Shown here: positions 10,185 through 20,312 of the stretch, one piece after another | How the letters are laid out: each line of letters opens with the position of its first letter | How positions within the stretch are numbered: the stretch's first letter is position 1 | Assembly: GCF_001425865.1 (NCBI RefSeq) | Contig: NZ_LMDS01000004.1 | Location: forward strand, 499,515-563,514 | DNA from: Rhizobacter sp. Root404 | GTDB taxonomy: Bacteria; Pseudomonadota; Gammaproteobacteria; Burkholderiales; Burkholderiaceae_C | Direction: 5' to 3' | Length of the DNA: 64,000 nt | Translations under genes and position numbers: made by a program | The notes under the pieces: model-generated | Told to the model about the DNA's origin: nothing | What the model saw: the letters and a program-made list of their open reading frames with translations, nothing else | Databases searched by the model: none

Positions 10185-11197
10185 GTCGTGACCGCCTCCT
10201 CCAGCGATTCGAATTCGAGCGTGCTCGCGGGCGCCGGCAATTCGGCCTCGGCGACGAGTCCGAGTCGCTCGGCCACCTGCCGCGGATCGTTCAGGGTGCG
10301 CACCGCCTGGTACGCCACGTCGGCCTGCGGGTGACGGCGGCGCAGGTAGTTGAGCCATTGTTTCAGGCGCCCGGCGCGCGCCTTCGGCTCGACGTGGCCG
10401 CAGACGAGTTGCCAGAACGATGCGAGCAGCGGTTGCAGCGTTGCCCAGTCGAGCCCGTCCGCGGCCGCGTCGCCCCGGTCGGCAGCGCGGATAGCGAGTG
10501 CCAGGCCCGGGTCGCTGACCATGCCGCGGCCGAGCATCAGCGCGTCGCAACCGGAGCGCTCGCGACACCGCCGCGCATCGGCCACGCTCCAGATCTCGCC
10601 GTTCGCGATCACCGGCACCGCGACCGCGGCGCGGATGTCGGCAATGCGCTCCCAGTACGCCGGCGGCCGGTAGCCGTCGGCCCGGGTGCGGGCATGCACG
10701 ACCAGTTCCTCGGCGCCGCCCGAGACGATCGCCAGCGCACAGTCGAGCGCGCTGTCCGGGTCGTCGAAGCCGAGCCGCATCTTGGCCGACACCGGCATCG
10801 CCGCCGGCACTGCGCGGCGCACCGCCGCGACGATCCGGTTCAGCAGCGCCGGGTCGCGCAGCAGCGCGGCGCCGCCGCCATGGCGGTTGACGATCTTGGC
10901 CGGGCAGCCGAAGTTCAGGTCGATGCCAGCGGGGCCGAGGCTCGCCGCGCGCGCCGCGTTCTCCGCCAGGCAGACCGGGTCGGAGCCCATCAACTGCAGC
11001 CGCACCGGCACGCCGGCGCGGGTGCGCCCGCCGGTGTTCAGTTCGGGCACGACGCGTGTGAACACGCGTTCCGGCAACAGCGTGCCGGTGACGCGGATGA
11101 ATTCGGCCACGCAGCGGTCCACGCCGCCGGCGCGCGTCAGGATGTCGCGCAGCGTGTGGTCGAGCAAGCCCTCCATCGGGGCCAATAGGATGGTCAT
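10181..11197 (-). CDS. dusC: tRNA-dihydrouridine synthase (DusC-like)
   Basis: The product has 338 residues. It is an FMN-dependent TIM-barrel enzyme reducing uridine to dihydrouridine in tRNA. The N-terminal MTILLAPMEGLLDH is typical of Dus proteins. The catalytic cysteine is C98 in DLNFGCPAKIVNRHGGG. The phosphate-binding end has VIANGEIWS and LMLGRGMVSDP. The C-terminal recognition domain contains KQWLNYLRRRHP, which fits the DusC (U16) subfamily better than DusA or DusB. The subfamily call rests on recalled family features. It heads a two-gene unit with the small protein at 9957-10184. Confidence 0.88.
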   Translation of the reverse strand: MTILLAPMEGLLDHTLRDILTRAGGVDRCVAEFIRVTGTLLPERVFTRVVPELNTGGRTRAGVPVRLQLMGSDPVCLAENAARAASLGPAGIDLNFGCPAKIVNRHGGGAALLRDPALLNRIVAAVRRAVPAAMPVSAKMRLGFDDPDSALDCALAIVSGGAEELVVHARTRADGYRPPAYWERIADIRAAVAVPVIANGEIWSVADARRCRERSGCDALMLGRGMVSDPGLALAIRAADRGDAAADGLDWATLQPLLASFWQLVCGHVEPKARAGRLKQWLNYLRRRHPQADVAYQAVRTLNDPRQVAERLGLVAEAELPAPASTLEFESLEEAVTT

Positions 11198-11254
11198 GCA
11201 GCGAGTGTCCCCGATTCCGCTAGAGTCCCGCGATCCGTGCTTTGAGATGACTCG

Positions 11255-11911
11255 ATGAACCTGATCTACGTCGGCGACGCCATGTGCTCCTGGTGCTACG
11301 GCTTCGCGAAGCCGCTCGACGAACTGCTGGCCGATCCGCAAGACGCCGCGCCGCTGCAACTGGCGCTGGTGATGGGCGGGCTGCGCCCGTTCACGACCGA
11401 GCCGATCGCGCCGGAACGCGCCAGCGAGCTCGCGGGCCACTGGCACCGCGTGGCCGAGGCGAGCGGGCAGCCGTTCGCGCAGGCGCCCCACACGGCGCTG
11501 CACCTGCCCGGCTTCGTCTACGACACCGAGCCGGCCGCGCGCGCGACCGTGACGGTACGCACGCTCTGGCCGCAGCACGTCTGGCGCTACTTCAAGGCCG
11601 TGCAGCACGCGTTCTATGCCGAGGCGCGCAACGTCGTCGACCCAGCCGTGCTGGCCGACATCGCCGTCGAACTGGGCCTGCCGCGCGCCGAGTTCGGCAA
11701 GGCGTTCGCGTCGCAGAAGATGCGCGACCTGACGATGCAGGATTTCCAGCAGTCGCAGGCCTGGGGCATCCGCGGCTTTCCGACGCTGGTGGCCGAGCAC
11801 GACGACCACCTCCACCTCGTCGGCAGCGGCTTCATGCCGATCGACACGCTGCGCGAGCGGCTGAGCGGTGCGACAAGCGCCCACGGCCACGAGCACGACC
11901 CTTCCCACTGA
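11255..11911 (+). CDS. DsbA-family protein-disulfide isomerase-like (CSWC)
   Basis: The product has 218 residues with no signal peptide, so it is cytoplasmic. The thioredoxin-like fold starts with IYVGDAMCSWCYGF (C11, C14), followed by the inserted helical domain and a cis-proline loop IRGFPTLV near residue 173. This matches the DsbA-like group of COG3531 (predicted disulfide isomerases, relatives of FrnE and 2-hydroxychromene-carboxylate isomerases). The retained CxxC supports redox activity. The C-terminal tail is His-rich (HGHEHDPSH) and may bind metal. The FKBP gene starts 17 bases after its stop, suggesting a small protein-folding operon. Confidence 0.85.
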   Translation: MNLIYVGDAMCSWCYGFAKPLDELLADPQDAAPLQLALVMGGLRPFTTEPIAPERASELAGHWHRVAEASGQPFAQAPHTALHLPGFVYDTEPAARATVTVRTLWPQHVWRYFKAVQHAFYAEARNVVDPAVLADIAVELGLPRAEFGKAFASQKMRDLTMQDFQQSQAWGIRGFPTLVAEHDDHLHLVGSGFMPIDTLRERLSGATSAHGHEHDPSH

Positions 11912-11928
11912 CCTCCGAACGACACCGC

Positions 11929-12378
11929 ATGAAGATGAACCTCCGCCCCACCCTGCTCGCCGCGCTCGCGGCTTCGATCTCGCTCGGCGCTCTCGCGCAA
12001 ACCGACCTGCTGGCCACGGCCAGACAGGACAAGGGCGCTACCGTGACGCCCTCTGGCCTCGTCTATCAGTCGTTGACCACCGGCAAGGGCGCCACGCCCA
12101 CGGCAGCCGACATCGTCAAGGTCCACTACCGCGGCGTGTTCGCCGACGGCCGCGAGTTCGACAGTTCGTACAAGCGCAACGCGCCGGCCGAGTTTCCGCT
12201 GGGTGGCGTCATCAAGTGCTGGACGGAAGGGGTACAGCTGATGAAGGTCGGCGGCAAGGCGAAGCTGACCTGCCCGGCCGCGCTGGCCTATGGGGAACGC
12301 GGCGCGGGCGGCGGGCTGATCCCGCCGAACACGCCGCTGCAGTTCGAGGTGGAATTGCTGGGAATCACGAAACCCTGA
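11929..12378 (+). CDS. Secreted FKBP-type peptidyl-prolyl cis-trans isomerase
   Basis: The product has 149 residues: a signal peptide (about 1-23, ending ALAQ) and one FKBP domain. Key FKBP pieces are present: VKVHYRGVFADGREFDSSY, FPLGGVIKCWTEGVQLMKVGGKAKLTCP, YGERGAG and IPPNTPLQFEVELL. It should catalyse proline isomerisation of secreted proteins in the periplasm. It lacks the long N-terminal dimerisation domain of FkpA, so it is the short form. It follows a thioredoxin-fold gene at 17 bases and is convergent with the BON-domain lipoprotein. Confidence 0.93.
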   Translation: MKMNLRPTLLAALAASISLGALAQTDLLATARQDKGATVTPSGLVYQSLTTGKGATPTAADIVKVHYRGVFADGREFDSSYKRNAPAEFPLGGVIKCWTEGVQLMKVGGKAKLTCPAALAYGERGAGGGLIPPNTPLQFEVELLGITKP

Positions 12379-12394
12379 ACGCAGGGCTCGCGTC

Positions 12395-12775
12395 TCAGCC
12401 GCCGACTTTCAACTGGTTGTCGACCGCGACGACGCCCTTGACGTTCTGGGCCAGCGTGGTCGCATGTTCGCGCGCCTCGTTGCTGGGCGCGGAGCCCTTG
12501 AGCATCACCCGGCCCTGCGAGGTGTCGACGTTGATCTTCATCGCGCTGAGGTTCGCGTCCTTGGCGAGTTCGGCCTTCACCGAGGTCGTGATCATCGCGT
12601 CGTCGATCTTGTTGCTGACCTTCGCGCCGGTGTTCTCGACTGCGTTGCCGGCCCGGTCCATCGCGACCGCCGTGTCATTCTTGGCAGCAGCCTGTTCACG
12701 CTTGTCGCAGCCGGCGAGCGCCAGGGTCGCGACCATCGCGCCGATCGTCGTCATCGTCAGGATTCGTTGCTTCAT
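12395..12775 (-). CDS. BON-domain lipoprotein (OsmY-like)
   Basis: The product has 126 residues. The signal peptide ends in lipobox LAGC (Cys about 23). A Lys/Ala-rich linker leads to a single BON domain (about 57-125) with the pattern DDAMITTSVKAELAKD, NVDTSQGRVMLKGSAPS and GVVAVDNQLKV. BON domains contact phospholipid or periplasmic partners; OsmY-type proteins respond to osmotic and envelope stress. A single BON domain plus lipidation is a common Burkholderiales form. It is monocistronic and convergent with the FKBP gene. Confidence 0.88.
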   Translation of the reverse strand: MKQRILTMTTIGAMVATLALAGCDKREQAAAKNDTAVAMDRAGNAVENTGAKVSNKIDDAMITTSVKAELAKDANLSAMKINVDTSQGRVMLKGSAPSNEAREHATTLAQNVKGVVAVDNQLKVGG

Positions 12776-12915
12776 CGAGGGTCTCCTGTTTGGCCGGCAT
12801 GCCGGCGAGGTGAGACAACCTTAGAAGCCCGGCGCATGGGCTGCCGTCGGCGGCGTGGCGATTCGGCTGTCGGACAGAGTGCATCCGACGCCACCCTTTC
12901 CGGCCGACGCAGCGC

Positions 12916-13110
12916 TCAGTGCGCGACGCTGGGGCGCACCATCGGGTACGCGTACTCTCGGCCGATGACGGCGCGGGCATACAGGTAGTTGTCACGCGCC
13001 CGATCGCTCAACGAGTCGAGTGCCACCTGCCCCTGCTCGTCGCATGGGAAGGAGAGTGCGCGACCCTCGTGGAAAAGGGACTGGAAGCGGATTTCGTAAG
13101 AAGCGTTCAT
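12916..13110 (-). CDS. Small hypothetical protein, 64 aa
   Basis: The product has 64 residues with no signal or membrane segment; the sequence is not low complexity. It begins NASYEIRFQSLFHEGRAL and contains FPCDEQGQVALDSLSDRARDNYLYARAVIG. GGAGTGACG lies shortly before the ATG. The amino-acid pattern (a beta start, then two helices with conserved-looking aromatic and acidic residues) looks like a real folded protein. I recall similar unnamed small proteins in Burkholderiales, but cannot assign a function. It is divergent from dbpA. Confidence 0.65.
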   Translation of the reverse strand: MNASYEIRFQSLFHEGRALSFPCDEQGQVALDSLSDRARDNYLYARAVIGREYAYPMVRPSVAH

Positions 13111-13265
13111 AGAGCGTCACTCCTGTGTCGGTGGCATCGTCGGATCGACCGGCGCCTGAAGGCAGTATCGACATCAACGCGGGACGGCGATGTCAGGACG
13201 ACTCGGCACGCCGTGTCAGTGAATTTCCATCCGCGGCGTCGGGCCGACGGCCGCGATAATCTCGA

Positions 13266-14705
<1,440 letters not shown>

Positions 14706-14775
14706 CGCCCTCCCGACGCGCGCGCGGGGCCGTTGCCTACAGGCGCGCGGTGGTGCGCGCGCGAGAGTCGGACCG

Positions 14776-16086
14776 ATGAAGATCACGCTCATCGCCCTCG
14801 CGGCCGCCACCGCCGTGCTCGCCGGCTGCGGCGACATCGCCACGCTCACCGTCGACGCCGGCACCGGCGCCAACCCGGCGCTCCCGCCGCCCCACAAGAC
14901 GCTGCTGCCGACCGTCAACATCGCGCCGGCGCGTGGCTGGGCCGAAGGCGAAACGCCGACTGCCGCGGCCGGCACGAGCGTCAAGGCGTTCGCGCGCGGC
15001 CTCGATCACCCCCGCTGGCTGTACGTGCTGCCCAATGGCGACGTGCTGGTCGCCGAGACCAACGCACCGCCCAAGCCCGAGGACAACAAGGGCCTGCGCA
15101 ACTGGGTGATGGGGCTGGTGATGAAGAAGGCCGGCGCCGGCACGCCGAGCGCCAACCGCCTGGTGCTGCTGCGCGATGCCGATGGCGACGGCGTGGCCGA
15201 GACGCGCACGGTGTTCGCCGAGGACCTGCATTCCCCGTTCGGCATGGCCCTGGTCGGCAACGATCTGTACGTCGCGGACACCGATGCGCTGGTTCGCCTG
15301 CCCTACACGCCGGGCGCCACGCGCGCCGGCGGGCCGGCGCAGCCCGTGGTCGACCTGCCCGCCGGGCCGCGCAACCACCACTGGACCAAGAACGTGATCG
15401 CGAGCCGCGACGGCACGCAGCTGTTCGTCACGGTCGGCTCGAACAGCAACGTCGGCGAGAACGGCATGGCCGCCGAAGAGGGCCGGGCCGCGATCTGGCA
15501 GGTCGATCCGAAGGCCGGGACCAAGCGCCTGTTCGCGACCGGCCTGCGCAACCCGAACGGCATGGCCTGGGAGCCGACGACCCGCACGCTGTGGACGGTC
15601 GCGAACGAGCGCGACGAGATCGGCAGCGACCTCGTGCCCGACTACCTGACCTCGGTGCGCGAGGGCGCGTTCTACGGCTGGCCGTACAGCTACTACGGCC
15701 AGCATGTCGACGCGCGCGTCACGCCGCCCCGGCCGGACCTGGTCGCGAAGGCGATCCCACCGGACTATGCGCTCGGTCCCCACACCGCGTCGCTCGGCCT
15801 CGCCTGGTCCCAGGGCACCAGCCTGCCGGCGCGCTTCGCGAGCGGCATGTTCATCGGCCAGCACGGCTCCTGGAACCGCCAACCGCACAGCGGCTACAAG
15901 GTCATCTTCGTGCCGTTCAGCGGCGGCAAGCCGACTGGCGCACCGGTGGACGTGCTGACGGGCTTCCTGACCGGGGACGGCAAGGCCCAAGGCCGCCCGG
16001 TCGGCGTGGCGCTCGATGCGAAGGGTGCGCTGCTGGTCGCCGACGACGTCGGCAATGTGATCTGGCGGGTCAGCGCAGCGCCATGA
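14776..16086 (+). CDS. Sorbosone/glucose dehydrogenase-like (PQQ-type beta-propeller) lipoprotein
   Basis: The product has 436 residues. The N-terminus is a lipoprotein signal (VLAGC, Cys about 17). The body is a GSDH/sorbosone-dehydrogenase beta-propeller with typical pieces: [57 protein letters not shown] and [18 protein letters not shown]. Members bind PQQ and oxidise aldoses or lactone precursors in the periplasm; the substrate here is not evident. It could feed the sugar-acid genes elsewhere in the window, but there is no direct link. Its last 17 bases overlap the convergent DUF2177 gene. Confidence 0.87.
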   Translation: MKITLIALAAATAVLAGCGDIATLTVDAGTGANPALPPPHKTLLPTVNIAPARGWAEGETPTAAAGTSVKAFARGLDHPRWLYVLPNGDVLVAETNAPPKPEDNKGLRNWVMGLVMKKAGAGTPSANRLVLLRDADGDGVAETRTVFAEDLHSPFGMALVGNDLYVADTDALVRLPYTPGATRAGGPAQPVVDLPAGPRNHHWTKNVIASRDGTQLFVTVGSNSNVGENGMAAEEGRAAIWQVDPKAGTKRLFATGLRNPNGMAWEPTTRTLWTVANERDEIGSDLVPDYLTSVREGAFYGWPYSYYGQHVDARVTPPRPDLVAKAIPPDYALGPHTASLGLAWSQGTSLPARFASGMFIGQHGSWNRQPHSGYKVIFVPFSGGKPTGAPVDVLTGFLTGDGKAQGRPVGVALDAKGALLVADDVGNVIWRVSAAP

Positions 16087-16483
16087 CGGCCCGGTACGCC
16101 GCCGCGCCACCGACGGCGCTGGCAAACGTGCCCCAGGCCATGTCGACCACCGTCATCGTCAGCGTGTAGCCGCGCAGGATCGCGAGGTTGGTCAGGTCGT
16201 AGACGCCGAACGCCGCCAGGCCGAGCACGGCGCTGCGCAGCGCCGCCTCGCCGAGGCTCGCGGCCGGCGTCAGCGCGAGGTAGACGATGACCGCCGGGAA
16301 CCCGAGGTAGTAGATCGCGGCCGGCACGATGCGCACGGAGTCCGTCATCAGCGGTCCGAGTTGCTCGCGGTAGAAGTCCTTCGCGAGCCAGCCGAGCCAG
16401 ACGCCATCGAGCGCGCCCATCACGACGAGCGCGACCGCGTACGCGGCAAGGAACTGGATCAGGGTGAAGCGCGGGGACGACAT
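16070..16483 (-). CDS. DUF2177 family membrane protein
   Basis: The product has 137 residues and four predicted membrane helices (about 8-28, 47-68, 79-98, 107-130). Characteristic family features are the first helix ending [33 protein letters not shown] and [15 protein letters not shown]. The function is unknown. The DLTN and DMAWG segments are the best conserved parts of the family as I recall it. The 3' end overlaps the convergent dehydrogenase-like gene by 17 bases. Confidence 0.85.
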   Translation of the reverse strand: MSSPRFTLIQFLAAYAVALVVMGALDGVWLGWLAKDFYREQLGPLMTDSVRIVPAAIYYLGFPAVIVYLALTPAASLGEAALRSAVLGLAAFGVYDLTNLAILRGYTLTMTVVDMAWGTFASAVGGAAAYRAVMALR

Positions 16484-16613
16484 GCCGATGGACTCCGGGA
16501 GCAGGTTCCCCGATCACACCACATCGCGGCGCGTGGCGCTGCGGCCCGGCTTTCCAGGGTGCTATGGAATGATTGGGGCATCGCGCGCCGCCGTAGAACG
16601 CCACCTCGCCAGC

Positions 16614-17096
16614 ATGCCATTGCCATCACCGAAGAACACCTCGTCCCAACGTGCGCTGCGCCTGGTCGCGCTGATGGAAGCCGTCAAGGGCGTGATCGTC
16701 TTCGGTGCCGGCTTCGGGCTCTTGGCGCTGCTGCATCGCGACGTGCGGCACATCGCCGAGTCCCTGGTCACGCGGCTGCACATCGACCCCGAGAACCAAT
16801 TCGCCGGCATCTTCGTGCATGCCGCCGCGCGCCTGACCGATGCGCGGTTGTGGGGTTTCGCCGCCCTCGCGCTGGCCTACTCGGCGCTGCGCTGGACGGA
16901 GGCGTGGGGCCTCTGGTTCCACCGCCGCTGGGCGGAATGGCTGGGCGCGGTCGGCGGCGCGATCTACCTGCCGGTCGAGCTCTATGAGCTGTGGCACAAG
17001 CCAAGCCCGATCAAGGTGGCGACGCTGACGCTCAACCTCGCGGTCGTCGCCTACCTCGGGTGGACCTTGCGGCAGAGCCGCGCCGCGCCGCGCTAG
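16614..17096 (+). CDS. DUF2127 family membrane protein
   Basis: The product has about 160 residues from the ATG at 16614; an ATG at 16569 would add 15 residues and has no clearer ribosome site. Helices are predicted at about 15-37, 72-95, 100-118 and 130-148. Family-like features are ALRLVALMEAVKGVIVF, ALRWTEAWGLWFHRRWAEWL and IYLPVELYELWHKPS. The function is unknown. The final four bases CTAG are shared as stop codon by this gene (TAG, plus) and by the ABC exporter (TAG, minus). Confidence 0.8.
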   Translation: MPLPSPKNTSSQRALRLVALMEAVKGVIVFGAGFGLLALLHRDVRHIAESLVTRLHIDPENQFAGIFVHAAARLTDARLWGFAALALAYSALRWTEAWGLWFHRRWAEWLGAVGGAIYLPVELYELWHKPSPIKVATLTLNLAVVAYLGWTLRQSRAAPR

Positions 17097-18952
17097 CTCG
17101 CCGCCAGTTCGGGCGCCGGCTCGTCGTCCTCTTCGCCGAGGAAGCCGCCGCTCTGGTGCGCCCACAGCCGCGCGTACAAGCCGCCCTGCGCGAGCAGGCC
17201 GCGGTGGTCGCCCTGTTCGACGATCCGGCCCTGGTCGAGCACGATCAGCCGGTCCATCGCGGCGATCGTCGACAGCCGGTGCGCGATCGCGACCACCGTC
17301 TTGCCCTCCATCAGCCGGTACAGGCTGGCCTGGATCGCGGCCTCGACCTCCGAGTCGAGCGCGCTGGTGGCTTCGTCGAGCAGCAGGATCGGCGCGTCTT
17401 TCAGCATCACGCGTGCGATCGCGATGCGCTGGCGCTGGCCACCGCTGAGCTTGACGCCGCGCTCGCCGACGTGCGCGTCGTAGCCGGTGCGTCCCTTCGG
17501 ATCGGCCAGGCCGAGGATGAACTCGTGCGCCTCGGCGCGCCTGGCGGCGACGATCATCTGCGCGTCGCCGGCATCCGGCCGGCCGTAGAGGATGTTGTCG
17601 CGCACCGAGCGGTGCAGCAGCGAGGTGTCCTGGGTGACCATGCCGACCTGCGCGCGCAGCGAATCCTGGGTGCCGTGGGCGATGTCCTGGCCGTCGATCA
17701 GCACCCGGCCGCCTTCCACGTCGTACAGCCGAAGCAGCAGGTTGACGATCGTGCTCTTGCCCGCGCCGGAGCGCCCGACCAGGCCGACCTTCTCGCCCGG
17801 GCGGATGTGCAGCGACAGGTCGTCGATCACGCGCTTGCTGCCGCCGTAGCCGAAGCTCACGTGCTCGAAGCGCACGTCGCCCAGGCTCACCTGCAGCGGC
17901 TTCGCGTCGGGCCGGTCGACCACCGCGTGCGGGCGGCTCAGCGTGTTGATGCCGTCCTGCACGGTGCCGATGTGCTCGAACAGCGACGCCATCTCCCACA
18001 TGACCCAGTGCGAGATGCCGTTCAGGCGCAGCGCCATCGCGGTCGCGGCCGCGAGCGCGCCCACGCCGACTTGGCCCTGCGTCCACAGCCACAGCGCGGA
18101 CCCGGTCGTGCTCGCGATCAGCGCCATGCTCAGCGCGTGGTTGACGATCTCGAACGCCGTCACGAGCCGCATCTGCGAGTGCACTGTGCCGAGGAACTCC
18201 TGCATCGCCGAGCGCGCATAGCCGGCCTCGCGGTGCGAATGCGAGAACAGCTTGACGGTCGCGATGTTGGTGTAGGCGTCGGTGATGCGCCCGGTCATCA
18301 GCGAGCGCGCATCGGCCTGCGCCTTGGCGACCCGGCCGAGGCGCGGCACGAAGTACCAGAGCGCCCCGCCGTAGCAGACCAGCCAGCCGGTGAACGGTGC
18401 CAGCAGCCAGCGGTCGAAGCTGCCGAGCATCGCCATGATCGTGACGAAGTAGATCACCACGAACACCACCAGCTCGGCCAGGATCATCCACGCGTCGCGC
18501 ACCGCCAGCGCGGTCTGCATCACCTTGGTCGAGATGCGGCCGGCGAACTCGTCCTGGTAGAAGTGCATGCTCTGCGCGAGCATCAGGCGGTGGAAGTTCC
18601 AGCGCAGCAGCATCGGGAAGTTGCCCGCCAGCGCCTGCTGCTTCAGCAGCGACTGCACCGCCACCAGCCCGATGCTGGCGATCAGCACACAGGACAGCAG
18701 GATCAGGTTGTGTCCCTGGTCGGCCCACAGCCGCGCCGGCGTGGTGGCGCCGAGCCAATCGACCACGCGGCCGAGGAACGCGAACAGCAGCGCCTCGAAG
18801 GCGCCGATGACCGCGGTGCACAGCGTCATCGCGATCAGGTACGGGCGCAGCCCGCGCGTGCAGGCCCACAGGAACGGGAAGAAGCGCTTGGGCGGGGGCG
18901 AAGGCTCGGCGTCCGGATAGGGCTGCACGAGCTTCTCGAAGAACTGGAACAC
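17093..18952 (-). CDS. ABC exporter, fused permease and ATPase (MsbA/multidrug type)
   Basis: The product has about 619 residues from a GTG start, chosen because GGAG lies about 10 bases upstream. Six membrane helices span about 33-335. The ATPase domain has Walker A VGRSGAGKST (about 387-396), the Q loop in MVTQDTSLLHRSV, signature LSGGQRQR (about 498), Walker B ILLLDEATSALD (about 520) and an AIAHRLSTI switch. It works as a homodimer, or with a partner, to export lipids or drugs. The cargo is not evident. It ends in an acidic tail (LGEEDDEPAPEL). Confidence 0.92.
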   Translation of the reverse strand: MFQFFEKLVQPYPDAEPSPPPKRFFPFLWACTRGLRPYLIAMTLCTAVIGAFEALLFAFLGRVVDWLGATTPARLWADQGHNLILLSCVLIASIGLVAVQSLLKQQALAGNFPMLLRWNFHRLMLAQSMHFYQDEFAGRISTKVMQTALAVRDAWMILAELVVFVVIYFVTIMAMLGSFDRWLLAPFTGWLVCYGGALWYFVPRLGRVAKAQADARSLMTGRITDAYTNIATVKLFSHSHREAGYARSAMQEFLGTVHSQMRLVTAFEIVNHALSMALIASTTGSALWLWTQGQVGVGALAAATAMALRLNGISHWVMWEMASLFEHIGTVQDGINTLSRPHAVVDRPDAKPLQVSLGDVRFEHVSFGYGGSKRVIDDLSLHIRPGEKVGLVGRSGAGKSTIVNLLLRLYDVEGGRVLIDGQDIAHGTQDSLRAQVGMVTQDTSLLHRSVRDNILYGRPDAGDAQMIVAARRAEAHEFILGLADPKGRTGYDAHVGERGVKLSGGQRQRIAIARVMLKDAPILLLDEATSALDSEVEAAIQASLYRLMEGKTVVAIAHRLSTIAAMDRLIVLDQGRIVEQGDHRGLLAQGGLYARLWAHQSGGFLGEEDDEPAPELAAS

Positions 18953-19035
18953 GCGGGATCTCCGGCGGGTCGTCTGGGCGCGAGAGGTTAGCCGAAGCCG
19001 GCCTGCGGCGTGTTGGCGGTGATTGCGCACCAACT

Positions 19036-19108
19036 TGGTTCATTCATGGGCATATCGCACGTTAGAGGTGCCGCCCTTCAATTGCTTGCCCCTGGTTCGT
19101 GCATGGCC
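19036..19108. repeat. Two imperfect direct repeats upstream of DUF3563 gene
   Basis: TGGTTCATTCATGGGC (19036-19051) and TGGTTCGTGCATGGCC (19093-19108) match at 13 of 16 positions and are 57 bases apart. They lie in a more AT-rich intergenic region than the surroundings, so they may be regulator sites. Confidence 0.4.
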
Positions 19109-19138
19109 TAGGGTTTTCCCTCACAATACAAACCCTAG
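19108..19138. promoter_or_regulatory. Perfect 9-bp inverted repeat in the DUF3563 leader
   Basis: CTAGGGTTT (19108-19116) and AAACCCTAG (19130-19138) are exact reverse complements separated by 13 bases, ending 17 bases before the DUF3563 start codon. It could be an operator or form an RNA hairpin just before the ribosome site. It is not a terminator by position. Confidence 0.5.
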
Positions 19139-19155
19139 CAACTCTGAAGACCATC

Positions 19156-19341
19156 ATGTTTTCCGTCCTCCAGTCGATCAAGAACCTGTTCAACGTGTCG
19201 GCGAATCCGGCCCAGGATCGCGACGACCAGTACCTGGCCGACGCCGCCGACATCTACGACCTCGAGCGCCGCATGCGCCAGGTGGATTCCGGCCGCCACA
19301 ACCTGTACGCCATCGGCTCCTACGGCATCTTCATGCGCTGA
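19156..19341 (+). CDS. DUF3563 family small protein
   Basis: The product has 61 residues. The start at MFSVLQSIKNLF was chosen because GAAGA precedes it and DUF3563 proteins usually begin this way. The C-terminal half has the family signature: YLADAADIYDLERRMRQVDSGR and a final aromatic segment. This family is frequent in Burkholderiales; its function is unknown, and members are often highly expressed. The leader contains a perfect inverted repeat and two direct repeats. It is divergent from the ABC exporter and convergent with an SDR. Confidence 0.88.
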   Translation: MFSVLQSIKNLFNVSANPAQDRDDQYLADAADIYDLERRMRQVDSGRHNLYAIGSYGIFMR

Positions 19342-19351
19342 CGGGGCACCC

Positions 19352-19369
19352 GCTGCGGGGTACCGCAGC
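19352..19369. terminator. Bidirectional hairpin between convergent genes
   Basis: GCTGCGG and CCGCAGC pair perfectly across a GGTA loop, 11 bases after the DUF3563 stop and 5 bases before the SDR stop on the other strand. There is no U-run on either side, so termination strength is uncertain. Confidence 0.5.
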
Positions 19370-19373
19370 ACCC

Positions 19374-20171
19374 TCACAGCTTGCGTGTCACCGTCCCGGC
19401 CACGCGCCGCAGCAGCCACTTCGGCGTGGCGCGCGCCGCCAGCGTCGCCGCGAGATTGGCGACGCCGGGGACGCGGATCACCTCGCCCCGCATCAGTGCC
19501 TTGTAGCCCGCCGCGGCGACCTCGTTCACGTCGCCGACCAGGAAGCCCGGCAGCCTGCCGAGTTGGTCGTTGGCCGCTGCAGCCGTCTCGAGCATGCCCG
19601 TCGCGGTGATGCCGGGGCACAGTGCGGTGATCGTCACCCCCGTCCCTTTCAGTTCCTCCGCGAGCGACTCGGTCAGCGAGAGCACGTAGGCCTTCGTGGC
19701 GGCATAAGTCGCGAGGGTGGGCACCGGCTGAAATGCCGCGATCGACGCGACGTTGAGCACGCGCCCGAAGCCGCGCTGCTGCATCGGCGGCAGAAACTGC
19801 GCCAGCATCCCGGTCAGCCCTGCCACGTTCAACGCGATGAGCTCCTGGTGCCGCTGCGGGCGCATGTCGGTGAACGCGCCCTGCTCCAGCACGCCGGCGT
19901 TGTTCACCAGCATGTCGACGGCGATGCGTTTGCGCTTCAACGCCGCGGCCAGCAGCCGGGGCGCGTCCGGCTCCGACAGATCGGCCGGCTGCACGATCAC
20001 CTTCACGCCATATGCGGCCTCCAGTTCCGCGGCCAGCGCCTTCAGCTTGCCGGCACTGCGCGCCACCAGCACCAGCGCGTGCCCGTCGGCCGCGAAGCAA
20101 TGCGCCAACGCCTCGCCGATGCCGGACGACGCCCCGGTGATCAAGGCGGTGTGGGCAGTCGTCGTGGCCAT
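19374..20171 (-). CDS. SDR-family oxidoreductase
   Basis: The product has 265 residues, a classical short-chain dehydrogenase. The nucleotide-binding motif TGASSGIGEAL is at about 12-22, NNAG at about 89, the catalytic Ser in NVASIAAF and YAATKAYVLS (Y about 160, K about 164). The sequence after the active site (CPGITATGMLETA) resembles the DltE/YqjQ-like group. The substrate is not evident. The C-terminus is Arg-rich (ATPKWLLRRVAGTVTRKL). It is monocistronic and divergent from the CpxP-like gene. Confidence 0.87.
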   Translation of the reverse strand: MATTTAHTALITGASSGIGEALAHCFAADGHALVLVARSAGKLKALAAELEAAYGVKVIVQPADLSEPDAPRLLAAALKRKRIAVDMLVNNAGVLEQGAFTDMRPQRHQELIALNVAGLTGMLAQFLPPMQQRGFGRVLNVASIAAFQPVPTLATYAATKAYVLSLTESLAEELKGTGVTITALCPGITATGMLETAAAANDQLGRLPGFLVGDVNEVAAAGYKALMRGEVIRVPGVANLAATLAARATPKWLLRRVAGTVTRKL

Positions 20172-20312
20172 CGCGTGTCTCCCTCTCGTTCGTGTGCTTC
20201 ACATGGTGCCACGCCGATGACATGAAACGAAACACGCCGATACCCCGGTGAAAGGACGCCGCAGGTCCGGCCCGGCACGATGAGCTCTCCCAACCATCTC
20301 GAGGTCATCCCC

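Noticed and set aside
16569..16613. Longer start for the DUF2127 gene
   Set aside because: The extra 15 residues have no ribosome site of note; kept only as an alternative in the gene entry.
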